A stretch of 55,228 nucleotides of DNA from Paralimibaculum aggregatum (lineage in GTDB: Bacteria > Pseudomonadota > Alphaproteobacteria > Rhodobacterales > Rhodobacteraceae), in assembly GCF_030270585.1 (NCBI RefSeq), contig NZ_BSYI01000035.1:1-55228 (forward strand), given 5' to 3'. Within the stretch, counting starts at the first letter, position 1, and each line of letters opens with the position of its first letter. A program made the position numbers and the translations under genes. Below the pieces are notes generated by a model. That model had not been told where the DNA came from. It worked only from the letters and a program-made list of their open reading frames with translations, and did no database searches. Below are positions 29,433 to 37,543 of this stretch, one piece after another.

Positions 29433-30190
29433 CCCGGCCCCGCGAGGCGGCGCTCGATCGCATCCATGGCGCCGGTCAGCGCCGCGGTGGCGCCGCCGGT
29501 CTCCAGCGCCTCGACCATCATCAGGCTGAGCGAGCCCGGGGTGGCCAGCGCCTGCTTCTCCGCCGCGAGCCGGCCGGCGCCCGGCGCCATCGCCGCGAGG
29601 AACCCGGCCATCAGCTGCGCGGTGTAGCGCTCGGCGCCGTCCGCATCGCCGGTGCGCTCGGCGAGCCAGCCGCTGCCGGCCTCCAGCATCGCCAGCAGCC
29701 CCGGGATCATGGCGCAGACCGCGAAATGGCTGTTGAGCGCCGCCTCGCTGGCCACCGGGATCACCGGGTTGGCCGGGGCGAAGAGCGGCGCCAGCGTCGC
29801 GCCATGCGGATAGACCGCGAGCGGGCAGCCCCCGGCCTCGAGATAGCCGAGCGGGATGGTGATCGAGATGTCGCGCGCCGGCGCGCACCAGGCCGCCAGC
29901 GCCGCCGCCGGCACCCCGGCCATCACCGAGACGATGCGCTGCTCCGGGCGGAAGGCGAGCGGCGCCACCGCCGCCTCGGCATGCTGCGGGCGGAGGCAGA
30001 GGAACACCGTCTCCGCCCCGTCCACCACCGCCTGGTTCTCCGCCGCCGCGATCCGCGGCGAGCCGGCGACCAGCGCCGCCGAGACCGCGGCGCTGCGGCG
30101 CGAGACCAGCACCTCGTGGCCCTCGCCGGCGAGGCGCCGCGCCATCGGCGCCGCGATGTGCCCGGTGCCGATGAAGCCGATCCGCGCCAT
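29429..30190 (-). CDS. NAD(P)-binding oxidoreductase, ProC-like
   Basis: A 253-residue protein with a Rossmann N-terminus (ARIGFIGTGHIAAPMARRLA), the RIVSVMAGVPAAALAAW segment typical of pyrroline-5-carboxylate reductase relatives, and a helical C-terminal domain. ProC relatives reduce cyclic imines or oxidise the reverse substrates. The catalytic helix is divergent from true ProC, so a different imine or hydroxy acid substrate is likely. The ATG at 30190 overlaps the aldehyde dehydrogenase stop by 3 bases (ATGA arrangement). Confidence 0.75.
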   Translation of the reverse strand: MARIGFIGTGHIAAPMARRLAGEGHEVLVSRRSAAVSAALVAGSPRIAAAENQAVVDGAETVFLCLRPQHAEAAVAPLAFRPEQRIVSVMAGVPAAALAAWCAPARDISITIPLGYLEAGGCPLAVYPHGATLAPLFAPANPVIPVASEAALNSHFAVCAMIPGLLAMLEAGSGWLAERTGDADGAERYTAQLMAGFLAAMAPGAGRLAAEKQALATPGSLSLMMVEALETGGATAALTGAMDAIERRLAGPG

Positions 30191-31695
30191 CAGTCCACCG
30201 CCTCCGGCGCGTCGTCGGAGAGGTCGAGCCAGATCGTCTTGAGCTGGGTGTACTGGTCGTGCGCGTGCAGGCCGTTGTCGCGCCCGCCGAAGCCGGACTG
30301 GCGGAACCCGCCGAACGGGGTGGTGATGTCGCCCTCGCCGAAGCAGTTGACCGTGACCGTGCCGGCCCGGATCGCCCGCGCGGTGCGCAGCGCCCGCCTG
30401 CCATTGGCCGAGAACACCGAGGCGGCGAGGCCGTAGACGGTGTCGTTGGCCACCGCCACCGCCTCCTCGGCGCTCTCCACCGTGATCACCGCGAGCACCG
30501 GGCCGAAGATCTCCTCGCGCGCCGCCGCGGCGCCGGCCGGCAGCGCCACCACCGTGGGCTCGATATAGGTGCCGCATTCGCGCCGGCCGCCGAGCAGCAC
30601 CGCCTCCGGCGCGATCGCGTCGAGATAGGCCGAGACCTTGGCGAAATGCGCCTTCGAGACCAGCGCGCCGACCCGGTTCGCCGGGTCGAGCGGGTCGCCC
30701 ATGCGCCATTCCCTCAGATGCGCGCCGATCCGTGCCACCAGCCGGTCGCGCACCCCGGACTGCACGATCAGCCGCGAGGCGGCGGAGCAGTTCTCGCCCA
30801 TGTTCCAGAACGCGCCGTTGACCACATGGGCGGCGACCACGTCGAGCGCCTCGGCATCCTCGAGCACGATGCAGGGGTTCTTGCCGCCCATCTCCAGCAC
30901 CACCTCCTTGAGGTTGGAGGCGGCGGCATAGGCGAGGAAGCGCCGCCCGGTCTCGGTCGATCCGGTGAAGGAGACCATGTCGACATCCATGTGCCGGCCG
31001 AGCGGCTCGCCGGCCTCCGGGCCGGTGCCGGTGACCACGTTGAACACGCCGCGGGGGATGCCCGCCTCATGCGCCAGCTCGGCGACCCGCAGCGCGGTCA
31101 GCGAGGTCTCCTCCGCGGGCTTGACGATCACCGAGCAGCCGGCGGCCAGCGCCGGGCCGATCTTCCAGGCCAGCATCAGCAGCGGGAAGTTCCAGGGCAG
31201 CACGAGGCCGACCACGCCCACCGGCTCGCGCACCACCAGGGCGATGTGGTCGTCCGAGGCCGGGGCGACCTGGTCGTAGATCTTGTCGATCGCCTCGGCA
31301 TGCCATTTCAGGCAGTGCACGGTCTCCGGCAGGTCCACCGTGGCGCAGTCGTGGATCGTCTTGCCGCTGTCGAGGCTCTCCATCACCGCGAGCTCGGGGG
31401 CGTTGCGCGCGATCAGCCTGGCGAGCCGGAGCAGCGCCGCCTTGCGCGCGCCGGGCGGAAGCTTCGACCAGCGCCCGTCCTCGAAGGCATCGCGCGCCTT
31501 CGAGACGGCGAAATCCACGTCCTCGGCGCCGCAGGCCGCGACATCGGCGAGGGTGGCGCCGGTGGCCGGGTTCACCGTGGGGAAGGTCTTGCCGGAGATG
31601 GCGGGGCGGAAGGCGCCGTCGATGAAGGCGGCCTCCGGCAGCGCCAGCCCGGCGGCGATGGCGCGGTATTCCTCGGCGGTCAGCAGCGCGCTCAT
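30190..31695 (-). CDS. NAD(P)-dependent aldehyde dehydrogenase (PuuC-like)
   Basis: A 501-residue ALDH superfamily enzyme. Visible are the cofactor region VGVVGLVLPWNFPLLMLAWK, the general base glutamate in LEMGGKNPCIVLED and the nucleophile cysteine in NMGENCSAASRL, plus the C-terminal FGGFRQSGFGGRDNG. The sequence resembles gamma-glutamyl-gamma-aminobutyraldehyde dehydrogenase and betaine aldehyde dehydrogenase types. It converts an aldehyde, perhaps the product of the FAD oxidase in the same operon, to an acid. The end overlaps the next gene; its start overlaps the DapA-like gene by 4 bases. Confidence 0.93.
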   Translation of the reverse strand: MSALLTAEEYRAIAAGLALPEAAFIDGAFRPAISGKTFPTVNPATGATLADVAACGAEDVDFAVSKARDAFEDGRWSKLPPGARKAALLRLARLIARNAPELAVMESLDSGKTIHDCATVDLPETVHCLKWHAEAIDKIYDQVAPASDDHIALVVREPVGVVGLVLPWNFPLLMLAWKIGPALAAGCSVIVKPAEETSLTALRVAELAHEAGIPRGVFNVVTGTGPEAGEPLGRHMDVDMVSFTGSTETGRRFLAYAAASNLKEVVLEMGGKNPCIVLEDAEALDVVAAHVVNGAFWNMGENCSAASRLIVQSGVRDRLVARIGAHLREWRMGDPLDPANRVGALVSKAHFAKVSAYLDAIAPEAVLLGGRRECGTYIEPTVVALPAGAAAAREEIFGPVLAVITVESAEEAVAVANDTVYGLAASVFSANGRRALRTARAIRAGTVTVNCFGEGDITTPFGGFRQSGFGGRDNGLHAHDQYTQLKTIWLDLSDDAPEAVD

Positions 31696-32663
31696 GCCAC
31701 GGCTCCCTCGGCAACGGGCCTCGGCGCGGCGGGGGCGGCGCCCTGCCGGTCGGCCTCGATCTCGGCGATGGTGCGCCTGAGCACCCGCACCACCTGCGCC
31801 AGCGCGCGCTTGTCGTCCTTGCCGAGCGGGCGCAGCGGCGGGCGCGGCGGCCCGGCCCGGCGGCCGGCGAGCTCGACCCCGTGCTTGACGCACTGGATGA
31901 ACTTGCCGCCCTGCTCGAGCACCCGCATCAGCGGCATCAGCGCCGACATGATGCGCCGGCCGCGGGCGAAATCGCCCTCCACCGCGCAGGCCCGCCACAG
32001 CGCCAGATGCTCCTCGGGCAGGAAGTTGGAGCCGGCGCAGACCCAGCTCCGCGCGCCCCAGGCGAAGAACTCCAGCGCCTGGTCGTCCATGCCGCAGGAG
32101 AGCTGGACATGCGGATAGTCCCGCGCCAGCAGATGCACCCGGTTGATGTCGCCCGAGCTCTCCTTGATGGCGCAGAAGTTGCGGCTGCGCCCGACCCGGT
32201 CGAGGAACTCCTCGCCCATGTTGACGCCCATCCGGCCGGGATAGTTGTAGAGCATCACCGGCAGGTCGGCGGCGCGCTCGATGGCGAGGGCGTTGAGCGC
32301 GTTCTCCCGCTCGGTCGGCACGGCATAGGGCGGCGAGCCGATCAGCAGCCCGTCGGCGCCGATCTCGCGGGCGGCGCGCGCCATCGCCACGCTGTCGTCG
32401 AGGCGGATCGCCCCGGTGCCGACGACGAGCGCCGCGCGCCCCTCGGTCAGCTCGCGGGTCAGCCGGGCCAGCGCGATGCGCTCCTCGATCGACTGGGCGT
32501 AGTATTCCCCGGTCGAGCCGCCCGAGATGATGCCGTGCACGCCGGCGCCGATCAGGTGCTCGACCTGCGCCGCCAGCGCCGCGCGGTCGATCTCGCCATC
32601 CGCCGCGAAGGGCGTGATGACCGGTGTGTAGATGCCGTCGAAGACGAGCGGGAAGGTCGTCAT
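31692..32663 (-). CDS. DapA/N-acetylneuraminate lyase family aldolase
   Basis: A 323-residue class I aldolase of the dihydrodipicolinate synthase family. The Schiff-base lysine is Lys167 in CAIKESSGDINRV, the catalytic tyrosine is Tyr139 in MLYNYPGRMG, and SGGSTGEYYAQS replaces the usual GTTGE loop. It lies in a catabolic operon, not with lysine genes, so a keto-acid aldolase or dehydratase role (such as KDG-type or hydroxyproline-type) is more likely than DapA itself. Overlaps both neighbours by 4 bases. Confidence 0.88.
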   Translation of the reverse strand: MTTFPLVFDGIYTPVITPFAADGEIDRAALAAQVEHLIGAGVHGIISGGSTGEYYAQSIEERIALARLTRELTEGRAALVVGTGAIRLDDSVAMARAAREIGADGLLIGSPPYAVPTERENALNALAIERAADLPVMLYNYPGRMGVNMGEEFLDRVGRSRNFCAIKESSGDINRVHLLARDYPHVQLSCGMDDQALEFFAWGARSWVCAGSNFLPEEHLALWRACAVEGDFARGRRIMSALMPLMRVLEQGGKFIQCVKHGVELAGRRAGPPRPPLRPLGKDDKRALAQVVRVLRRTIAEIEADRQGAAPAAPRPVAEGAVA

Positions 32664-33379
32664 TGGGGCTCCCCTGCCTGGCGTTGCGGGCTGTCGCCGA
32701 GCGGGGCGTCGAGCCCCTCCGGCGTCACGAAGGTCTCGATCATGTCGCGCGACAGCGCCCAGTGATCGAGCGTCACGGCGGCGGCGGTCTCCTCGTCGCC
32801 GGCCTCGATGGCGGCGATCAGCGCATCGTGCTGGTCGGCGGCGCGGGCCAGCCGGCTGTCCGGCCCGGCGCGGCGCGGGCGGTAGAAGGTCATGCCGATT
32901 CGCGCATGGTCGATCAGCAGCCGGCGCAGGCTCGGCAGCAGGTAGACATTGTCGGCGATCTCGCCGATCGCGGCGTGGAAGCGGTCGTTCCAGGTGACCC
33001 GCTGCTCGGCCTCGCCGCCGGTCACCGCGGCGCGGAACTGCCGCTGGATCTCCTTCAGCCCGGCGACCTGCGCGGCGCTGGCGTTCTGCGCCGCGAGCCG
33101 CGAGATCGCGGCATAGATCATCGGCGCCGCGAGGAAGAAGTTGCGCAGCGTGGTGTGGGTCATCGGCGCCACCGCGGCGCCCCGATTGCGCCGCAGCTCG
33201 AGATAGCCCTCGCCGGCCATCTGCCGCAGCACCTCGCGCAGCGGCGGGCGCGACAGCCCGTATTGCAGCGCCAGCGCGGCCTCGTCGAGCGCCGTGCCGG
33301 GGGCCAGGCGCAGGGTCAGGATATCGCGCCGCAGCGCGGCGTGAAACGCGTCCTTCCGGTCGAGCGCATCGTCCCTCAT
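32660..33379 (-). CDS. GntR family transcriptional regulator, FCD type
   Basis: A 239-residue regulator: N-terminal winged helix (ALQYGLSRPPLREVLRQMAG) and a helical C-terminal FCD domain that binds small carboxylates and a metal (the histidines in DRFHAAIGEIAD and LIDHARIGM are typical). The start at 33379 was chosen because GGAGG stands 5 bases upstream; an in-frame ATG at 33415 has no good ribosome site. It is the first gene of the enzyme operon and sits beside the control region shared with the divergent peptide-type transporter, whose inverted repeat it probably binds. Confidence 0.88.
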   Translation of the reverse strand: MRDDALDRKDAFHAALRRDILTLRLAPGTALDEAALALQYGLSRPPLREVLRQMAGEGYLELRRNRGAAVAPMTHTTLRNFFLAAPMIYAAISRLAAQNASAAQVAGLKEIQRQFRAAVTGGEAEQRVTWNDRFHAAIGEIADNVYLLPSLRRLLIDHARIGMTFYRPRRAGPDSRLARAADQHDALIAAIEAGDEETAAAVTLDHWALSRDMIETFVTPEGLDAPLGDSPQRQAGEPQ

Positions 33380-33415
33380 GCCGGCCTCCAGCATCGCGGC
33401 CACCCTCAGCCGCAT

Positions 33416-33468
33416 GATTGTCTTACGATATAATTATCATTGCAGACAATCGGAATCCGAGTGCAGAC
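33416..33468. promoter_or_regulatory. Divergent control region with GntR operator candidate
   Basis: An AT-rich island in a GC-rich neighbourhood. GATTGTC (33416-33422) is inverted as GACAATC (33445-33451); inside it a perfect TATAAT occurs at 33429-33434, and ATTG-CAGA-CAAT (33440-33451) is a smaller palindrome. TGCAGAC recurs directly at 33462-33468. This is the most operator-like sequence between the GntR gene and the transporter. The rest of the gap to 33717 shows only the ribosome site of the binding protein. Confidence 0.5.
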
Positions 33469-33717
33469 TGTGGCTGCCGCCGGGGTGCCCGCCACCGGTC
33501 CCCGGGCCGGGACGGGCGCCGCTGGCGGCGATGCGAGCAAGGCAGACGTGATGTAATCGGCGAATGTTTCCGCGATCCCCGAATAACGGCAAAGTCAAAT
33601 GGGGAGTTGCAATTACGTCTATCACGTGAGGAGATGGGTCGGCACGCCGGCCAGCGCTCGCTTTGCCAAGCGTAGGCGGTCCGCGAGAGACCGTCCCGAA
33701 CCGAAATGGGAGATGTC

Positions 33718-35328
33718 ATGTCCAATATTCACGATAAAGAGCTGATCCGGAGGATGGCCGAAGAGGCCAAGCGCGGCCGTCTTTCGCGGCGGGAATTCAT
33801 GCACTACGCAGTGGCGGCCGGTCTCACCGCCAGCGCAGCGACGGGGATGTGGAGCGGCGTGGCCCGCGCCGAGCCGAAGCGCGGCGGCGTCTTCCGCTGG
33901 GGCATCCATGACGGCAACACCTCCGACACCCACGATCCGGGCACCTATGTCACCCGGCAGATGATCTATCTGGCGCACCAGATCCGCAGCTACCTGACGA
34001 TGATCAACCCGGACAATTCGCTCGGGCCGGATCTCGCCACCGAGTGGAGCGCCAACCCGGATGCCACGGTGTGGACCTTCAAGCTCAACGAGCGCGCGGT
34101 GTTCCACAGCGGCCGGAAGGTGACCTCGGCCGACGTGATCGCCTCGCTCAACCATCACCGCGGCGACGACTCGACCTCCGCCGCCAAGGCGCTGCTGACC
34201 GATGTGGTCGACCTGCAGGCCGACGGCGATCATGCGGTGGTGATCACCATGGCGCGCGGCAATGCCGACCTGCCCTGGCTGATGACCGACTATCACCTGG
34301 CGATCTGCCCGGCGATGGACAACGGCAAGATCGACTGGAAATCCGCCGACGGCTGCGGCCCCTACAAGATCGAGCAGGGCGAGATCGGGCTGCGCTGGTA
34401 TCTCTCGCGGCACGACGGGTGGCATGGCGAGGGCGCCTATTTCGACAATGTCGAGATGCTGATCCTCAACGATCCGAACGCGCGCCAGACCGCGCTCGTC
34501 ACCGGCGACGTGGACTGCGTCTCGCTGGTCGAGCTGAAGACCCTGGCGCTGCTCAAGCGCTCGCGCGACATCGAGATCGACAACGTCGCCTCGGGCGGCG
34601 CGATCACCATGCCGATGCATTGCAACGTGGCGCCCTTCGACAATGTCGACGTGCGCAACGCGCTCAAGCTCTGCATCGACCGCCAGGAGATCATCGACAA
34701 GATCGCCTTCGGCGCCGCCACCATGGGCAACGACTTCCATCTCGCCCCGGTGCAGCCCTACTGGCCCGAGGACATCCCGCAGCGCGCCTACGACCCGGAC
34801 CAGGCGAAGTCGCTGCTCAAGAAGGCCGGCATGGAGGGCCTCTCGGTCAGCATCTCCACCGCCGACAGCCTGTTCTCCGGCGCCGTGGACATGTGCGTGC
34901 TCTATGCCGAGCAGGCCAAGAAGGCGGGCATCAACATCAACGTGGTGCGCGAGCCGAACGACGGGTACTACTCCGATGTCTGGCTCAAGAAGCCGTTCTG
35001 CGCGGTGTCCTGGGGCTCGCGGCCGACGCCGGACGTGATGTTCACGCTGGCCTACAAGTCCGACGCCGCCTGGAACGAGAGCTACTGGCAGAACGAGCGG
35101 TTCAACGAGCTGCTGCTGCAGGCCAAGGCCGAGCTCGACCAGGAGCGCCGCGCCGACATGTATCGCGAGATGTGCCTGCTGATGCGCGACGACGGCGGCA
35201 CCATCATCCCGTTCTTCAACAACTTCGTCTACGGCCGGCGGAGCAACGTGAAGCACAGCGGCTCGCTCGCCGCGAGCTGGGAATGCGACGGCGCCCGCGC
35301 CCCGAGCCGCTGGTGGTTCGAGAGCTGA
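33718..35328 (+). CDS. Dipeptide/oligopeptide-type ABC substrate-binding protein
   Basis: A 536-residue solute-binding protein of family 5 (DppA/OppA). The N-terminus carries a twin-arginine signal, SRREFM at residues 23-28 followed by a short hydrophobic stretch and cleavage near ARAEP. SBP family 5 features include GLRWYLSRHDGWHGEGAYF and VRNALKLCIDRQEIIDKIAFG. It would collect a peptide or similar solute in the periplasm. The start at 33718 follows GGGAGATGTC; an upstream ATG at 33706 is less likely. Tat export of a family 5 protein is less common than Sec. The enzymes divergently encoded suggest the solute feeds that pathway. Confidence 0.92.
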   Translation: MSNIHDKELIRRMAEEAKRGRLSRREFMHYAVAAGLTASAATGMWSGVARAEPKRGGVFRWGIHDGNTSDTHDPGTYVTRQMIYLAHQIRSYLTMINPDNSLGPDLATEWSANPDATVWTFKLNERAVFHSGRKVTSADVIASLNHHRGDDSTSAAKALLTDVVDLQADGDHAVVITMARGNADLPWLMTDYHLAICPAMDNGKIDWKSADGCGPYKIEQGEIGLRWYLSRHDGWHGEGAYFDNVEMLILNDPNARQTALVTGDVDCVSLVELKTLALLKRSRDIEIDNVASGGAITMPMHCNVAPFDNVDVRNALKLCIDRQEIIDKIAFGAATMGNDFHLAPVQPYWPEDIPQRAYDPDQAKSLLKKAGMEGLSVSISTADSLFSGAVDMCVLYAEQAKKAGININVVREPNDGYYSDVWLKKPFCAVSWGSRPTPDVMFTLAYKSDAAWNESYWQNERFNELLLQAKAELDQERRADMYREMCLLMRDDGGTIIPFFNNFVYGRRSNVKHSGSLAASWECDGARAPSRWWFES

Positions 35329-35340
35329 TCCGGCACTGAC

Positions 35341-35371
35341 GGAGCCCGGCGCCCGCGCGGCGCCGGGCTCC
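35341..35371 (+). terminator. 13-bp-stem hairpin between binding protein and permease genes
   Basis: GGAGCCCGGCGCC (35341-35353) and GGCGCCGGGCTCC (35359-35371) form a perfect 13-bp stem with a 5-base loop. No T-run follows. Hairpins at this place in ABC operons commonly stabilise the binding-protein message and reduce read-through to the permeases. Confidence 0.6.
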
Positions 35372-35498
35372 GGGCCGCGGCGGATCGCGGCGGCGCCGGA
35401 CCCAGGAGCGGCGGATCCCCGCCCTTTCGAGCCCGATGCGCCCCCGCTCCGGCCGCCGGCCAGACGATCCGCATGGATGACGGAACCGGAGGGGAGAT

Positions 35499-36455
35499 AT
35501 GAAGGACGTTCTCATCATCGTGCTGAAGAGACTCGGGCTCGGCCTGATCACGCTGTTCGTGATCTCGATCCTGATCTTCGGCGCGGTGGAGCTTCTGCCC
35601 GGCGACATCGCCGAGGCGGTGCTCGGCCAGGGCGCGACGGAGGAAAACGTCGCCGCGATGCGCAAGCAGCTCGGCCTCGACCGGCCGGCGCCGGTGCGCT
35701 ACCTCGACTGGCTGTCGGGCGCGGTGGTCGGCGATTTCGGCAATTCGCTGGTCTCGGGCTCGAATGTGAGCGAGGTGATCGCGCCGCGCTTTGCCAACAC
35801 GCTGTTCCTGGCGGCCTATGCCGCGGTGATCGCGGTGCCGCTGGCGATCATTCTCGGGGTGATCGTGGCGCTGCTGCGCAACTCGGTCTTCGACCGGGTG
35901 GCCAACGTGCTGACATTGACGTCGATCTCGTCGCCGGAATTCTTCCTGGGCTACATCCTGATCCTCTATCTGTCGGTGAAGACAGGCTATTTCCCGGCGA
36001 TCGCGAAGCTCAGCTCGGACATGAGCCTGCTCGAGGTGCTGCACCGGACCTTCCTGCCGGCGCTGACCATGGTGCTGGTGGTGATGGCGCACATGATGCG
36101 CATGACCCGGGCGGCGATCATCAACCTGCTGGCCTCGCCCTATATCGAGATGGCCCGGCTCAAGGGCACGCCGGCCTGGAAGGTCATCGTCAAGCACGCG
36201 CTGCCCAATGCCTGGGCGCCGATCATCAACGTGGTCGCGCTGAACCTCGCCTATCTGATCACCGGCGTGGTGCTGGTCGAGGTGGTGTTCGTCTACCCGG
36301 GCATCGGACAGCTCCTGGTCGACGCCGTGACCAAGCGCGACTTCCCGGTGGTGCAGGCCTGCTGCCTGGTCTTCGCGGCCACCTTCATCCTGTTGAACCT
36401 CGCGGCGGATGTCGGCTCGATCCTGACCAATCCGCGGCTGCGGCATCCGAAGTAA
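35499..36455 (+). CDS. ABC transporter permease, DppB type
   Basis: A 318-residue inner-membrane permease with six hydrophobic segments and the family layout: LGLGLITLFVISILIFGAVE at the start, MLRKQLGLDRPAP-like MRKQLGLDRPAPVRYLDWL, and the cytoplasmic EAA-type loop YIEMARLKGTPAWKVIVKHA that contacts the ATPase. It pairs with the DppC-type permease encoded 13 bases downstream. A GGAGG-like ribosome site precedes the ATG. Confidence 0.94.
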   Translation: MKDVLIIVLKRLGLGLITLFVISILIFGAVELLPGDIAEAVLGQGATEENVAAMRKQLGLDRPAPVRYLDWLSGAVVGDFGNSLVSGSNVSEVIAPRFANTLFLAAYAAVIAVPLAIILGVIVALLRNSVFDRVANVLTLTSISSPEFFLGYILILYLSVKTGYFPAIAKLSSDMSLLEVLHRTFLPALTMVLVVMAHMMRMTRAAIINLLASPYIEMARLKGTPAWKVIVKHALPNAWAPIINVVALNLAYLITGVVLVEVVFVYPGIGQLLVDAVTKRDFPVVQACCLVFAATFILLNLAADVGSILTNPRLRHPK

Positions 36456-36468
36456 GAGGGGGGGAGAC

Positions 36469-37530
36469 ATGGATTATTTCGTTCTCGGCTACTACACGCT
36501 GCTGATCGGGGCCTCCTGCCTCGCCGCCTACTACCAGCAGCGGCCGATCTTCATGCTGCTGTTCTCGATCACGCTGGTCAGCTTCGTGATGGGGATCATC
36601 GGCGGCAAGGAAGCGCTCTGGACGACCACGGTGGTCGCCGCCTCGATCGGCCTCGCGGCCGGCACCTCCTATGGCTTCCGCGAGTTCCTGATCAACATCT
36701 CGGGCCGCGAGACCCAGAAGATGCTGCGCACCGCGCCGCTGACCGCGAGCTTCGGCATGTTCATCATCTTCACCTATGCGATCATGGGGATCTTCGCGCC
36801 GGTGATCGCGCCCTATGGCGAGGCCGAGGTGATCGGCGGCGCCTTCGACCCGCCGGACGAGAACATGCTGCTCGGCGCCGACCAGCTCGGCCGCGACATG
36901 TTCAGCCGCATCGTCTACGGCGCGCGCAACACGGTGGGCCTCGCGCTGATGGCCACCGGCGCCGCCTTCGTGATGGGCGCGATGGCGGGGATGCTGGCCG
37001 CGGTCAAGGGCGGCTGGTTCGACCAGCTGATGGGCCGGACGGCGGATGTCATCATGTCGGTCCCGTCGCTGATCTTCGCGCTGCTGCTGCTCTCGATCTT
37101 CGGCACCAACCTCACCGTGCTGGTGGTGATCGTCGCGGTGATCTATGCGCCGCGAGTGTTCCGCCTGACCCGGGCGGTGGCCGGCAACGTCGTGGTGATG
37201 GACTATATCGAGGCGGCCAAGCTGCGCGGCGAGGGCACCTGGTACCTGATCCGCAAGGAGATCCTGCCGAACTCCACGGCGCCGCTGATCGCCGAGTTCG
37301 GGCTGGAATTCTGCTTCGTGTTCCTGCTGCTGGCGGGCCTCTCCTTCCTCGGCCTCGGGATCCAGCCGCCGACCGCCGACTGGGGCTCGATGGTGCGCGA
37401 GAACGCGACGCTGATCTCCTTCGGCGAGATCACGCCGCTGATCCCGGCGGCGGCCATCGCGCTGCTGACCGTGGCGGTGAACTTCGTGGTGGACTGGATG
37501 CTCTACCGCTCGTCCGGCCTGAAGACCTGA
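36469..37530 (+). CDS. ABC transporter permease, DppC type, with N-terminal extension
   Basis: A 353-residue permease. From about residue 86 on it is a normal DppC protein (TASFGMFIIFTYAIMGIFAP, the periplasmic GGAFDPPDENMLLGADQLGR motif, and the EAA loop YIEAAKLRGEGTWYLIRKEI). The first 85 residues are extra for the family and contain about three more hydrophobic segments (YTLLIGASCLAAYY, FMLLFSITLVSFVMGIIGG, and one more). The extension is continuous with no frame change, so it is real, but its use is unknown. Confidence 0.92.
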   Translation: MDYFVLGYYTLLIGASCLAAYYQQRPIFMLLFSITLVSFVMGIIGGKEALWTTTVVAASIGLAAGTSYGFREFLINISGRETQKMLRTAPLTASFGMFIIFTYAIMGIFAPVIAPYGEAEVIGGAFDPPDENMLLGADQLGRDMFSRIVYGARNTVGLALMATGAAFVMGAMAGMLAAVKGGWFDQLMGRTADVIMSVPSLIFALLLLSIFGTNLTVLVVIVAVIYAPRVFRLTRAVAGNVVVMDYIEAAKLRGEGTWYLIRKEILPNSTAPLIAEFGLEFCFVFLLLAGLSFLGLGIQPPTADWGSMVRENATLISFGEITPLIPAAAIALLTVAVNFVVDWMLYRSSGLKT

Positions 37531-37543
37531 AGGAGTGATTGCG

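Noticed and set aside
31692-32663. Lysine biosynthesis DapA
   Set aside because: Catalytic residues fit the whole family, but the GTTGE loop differs and the gene is in a regulated catabolic operon.
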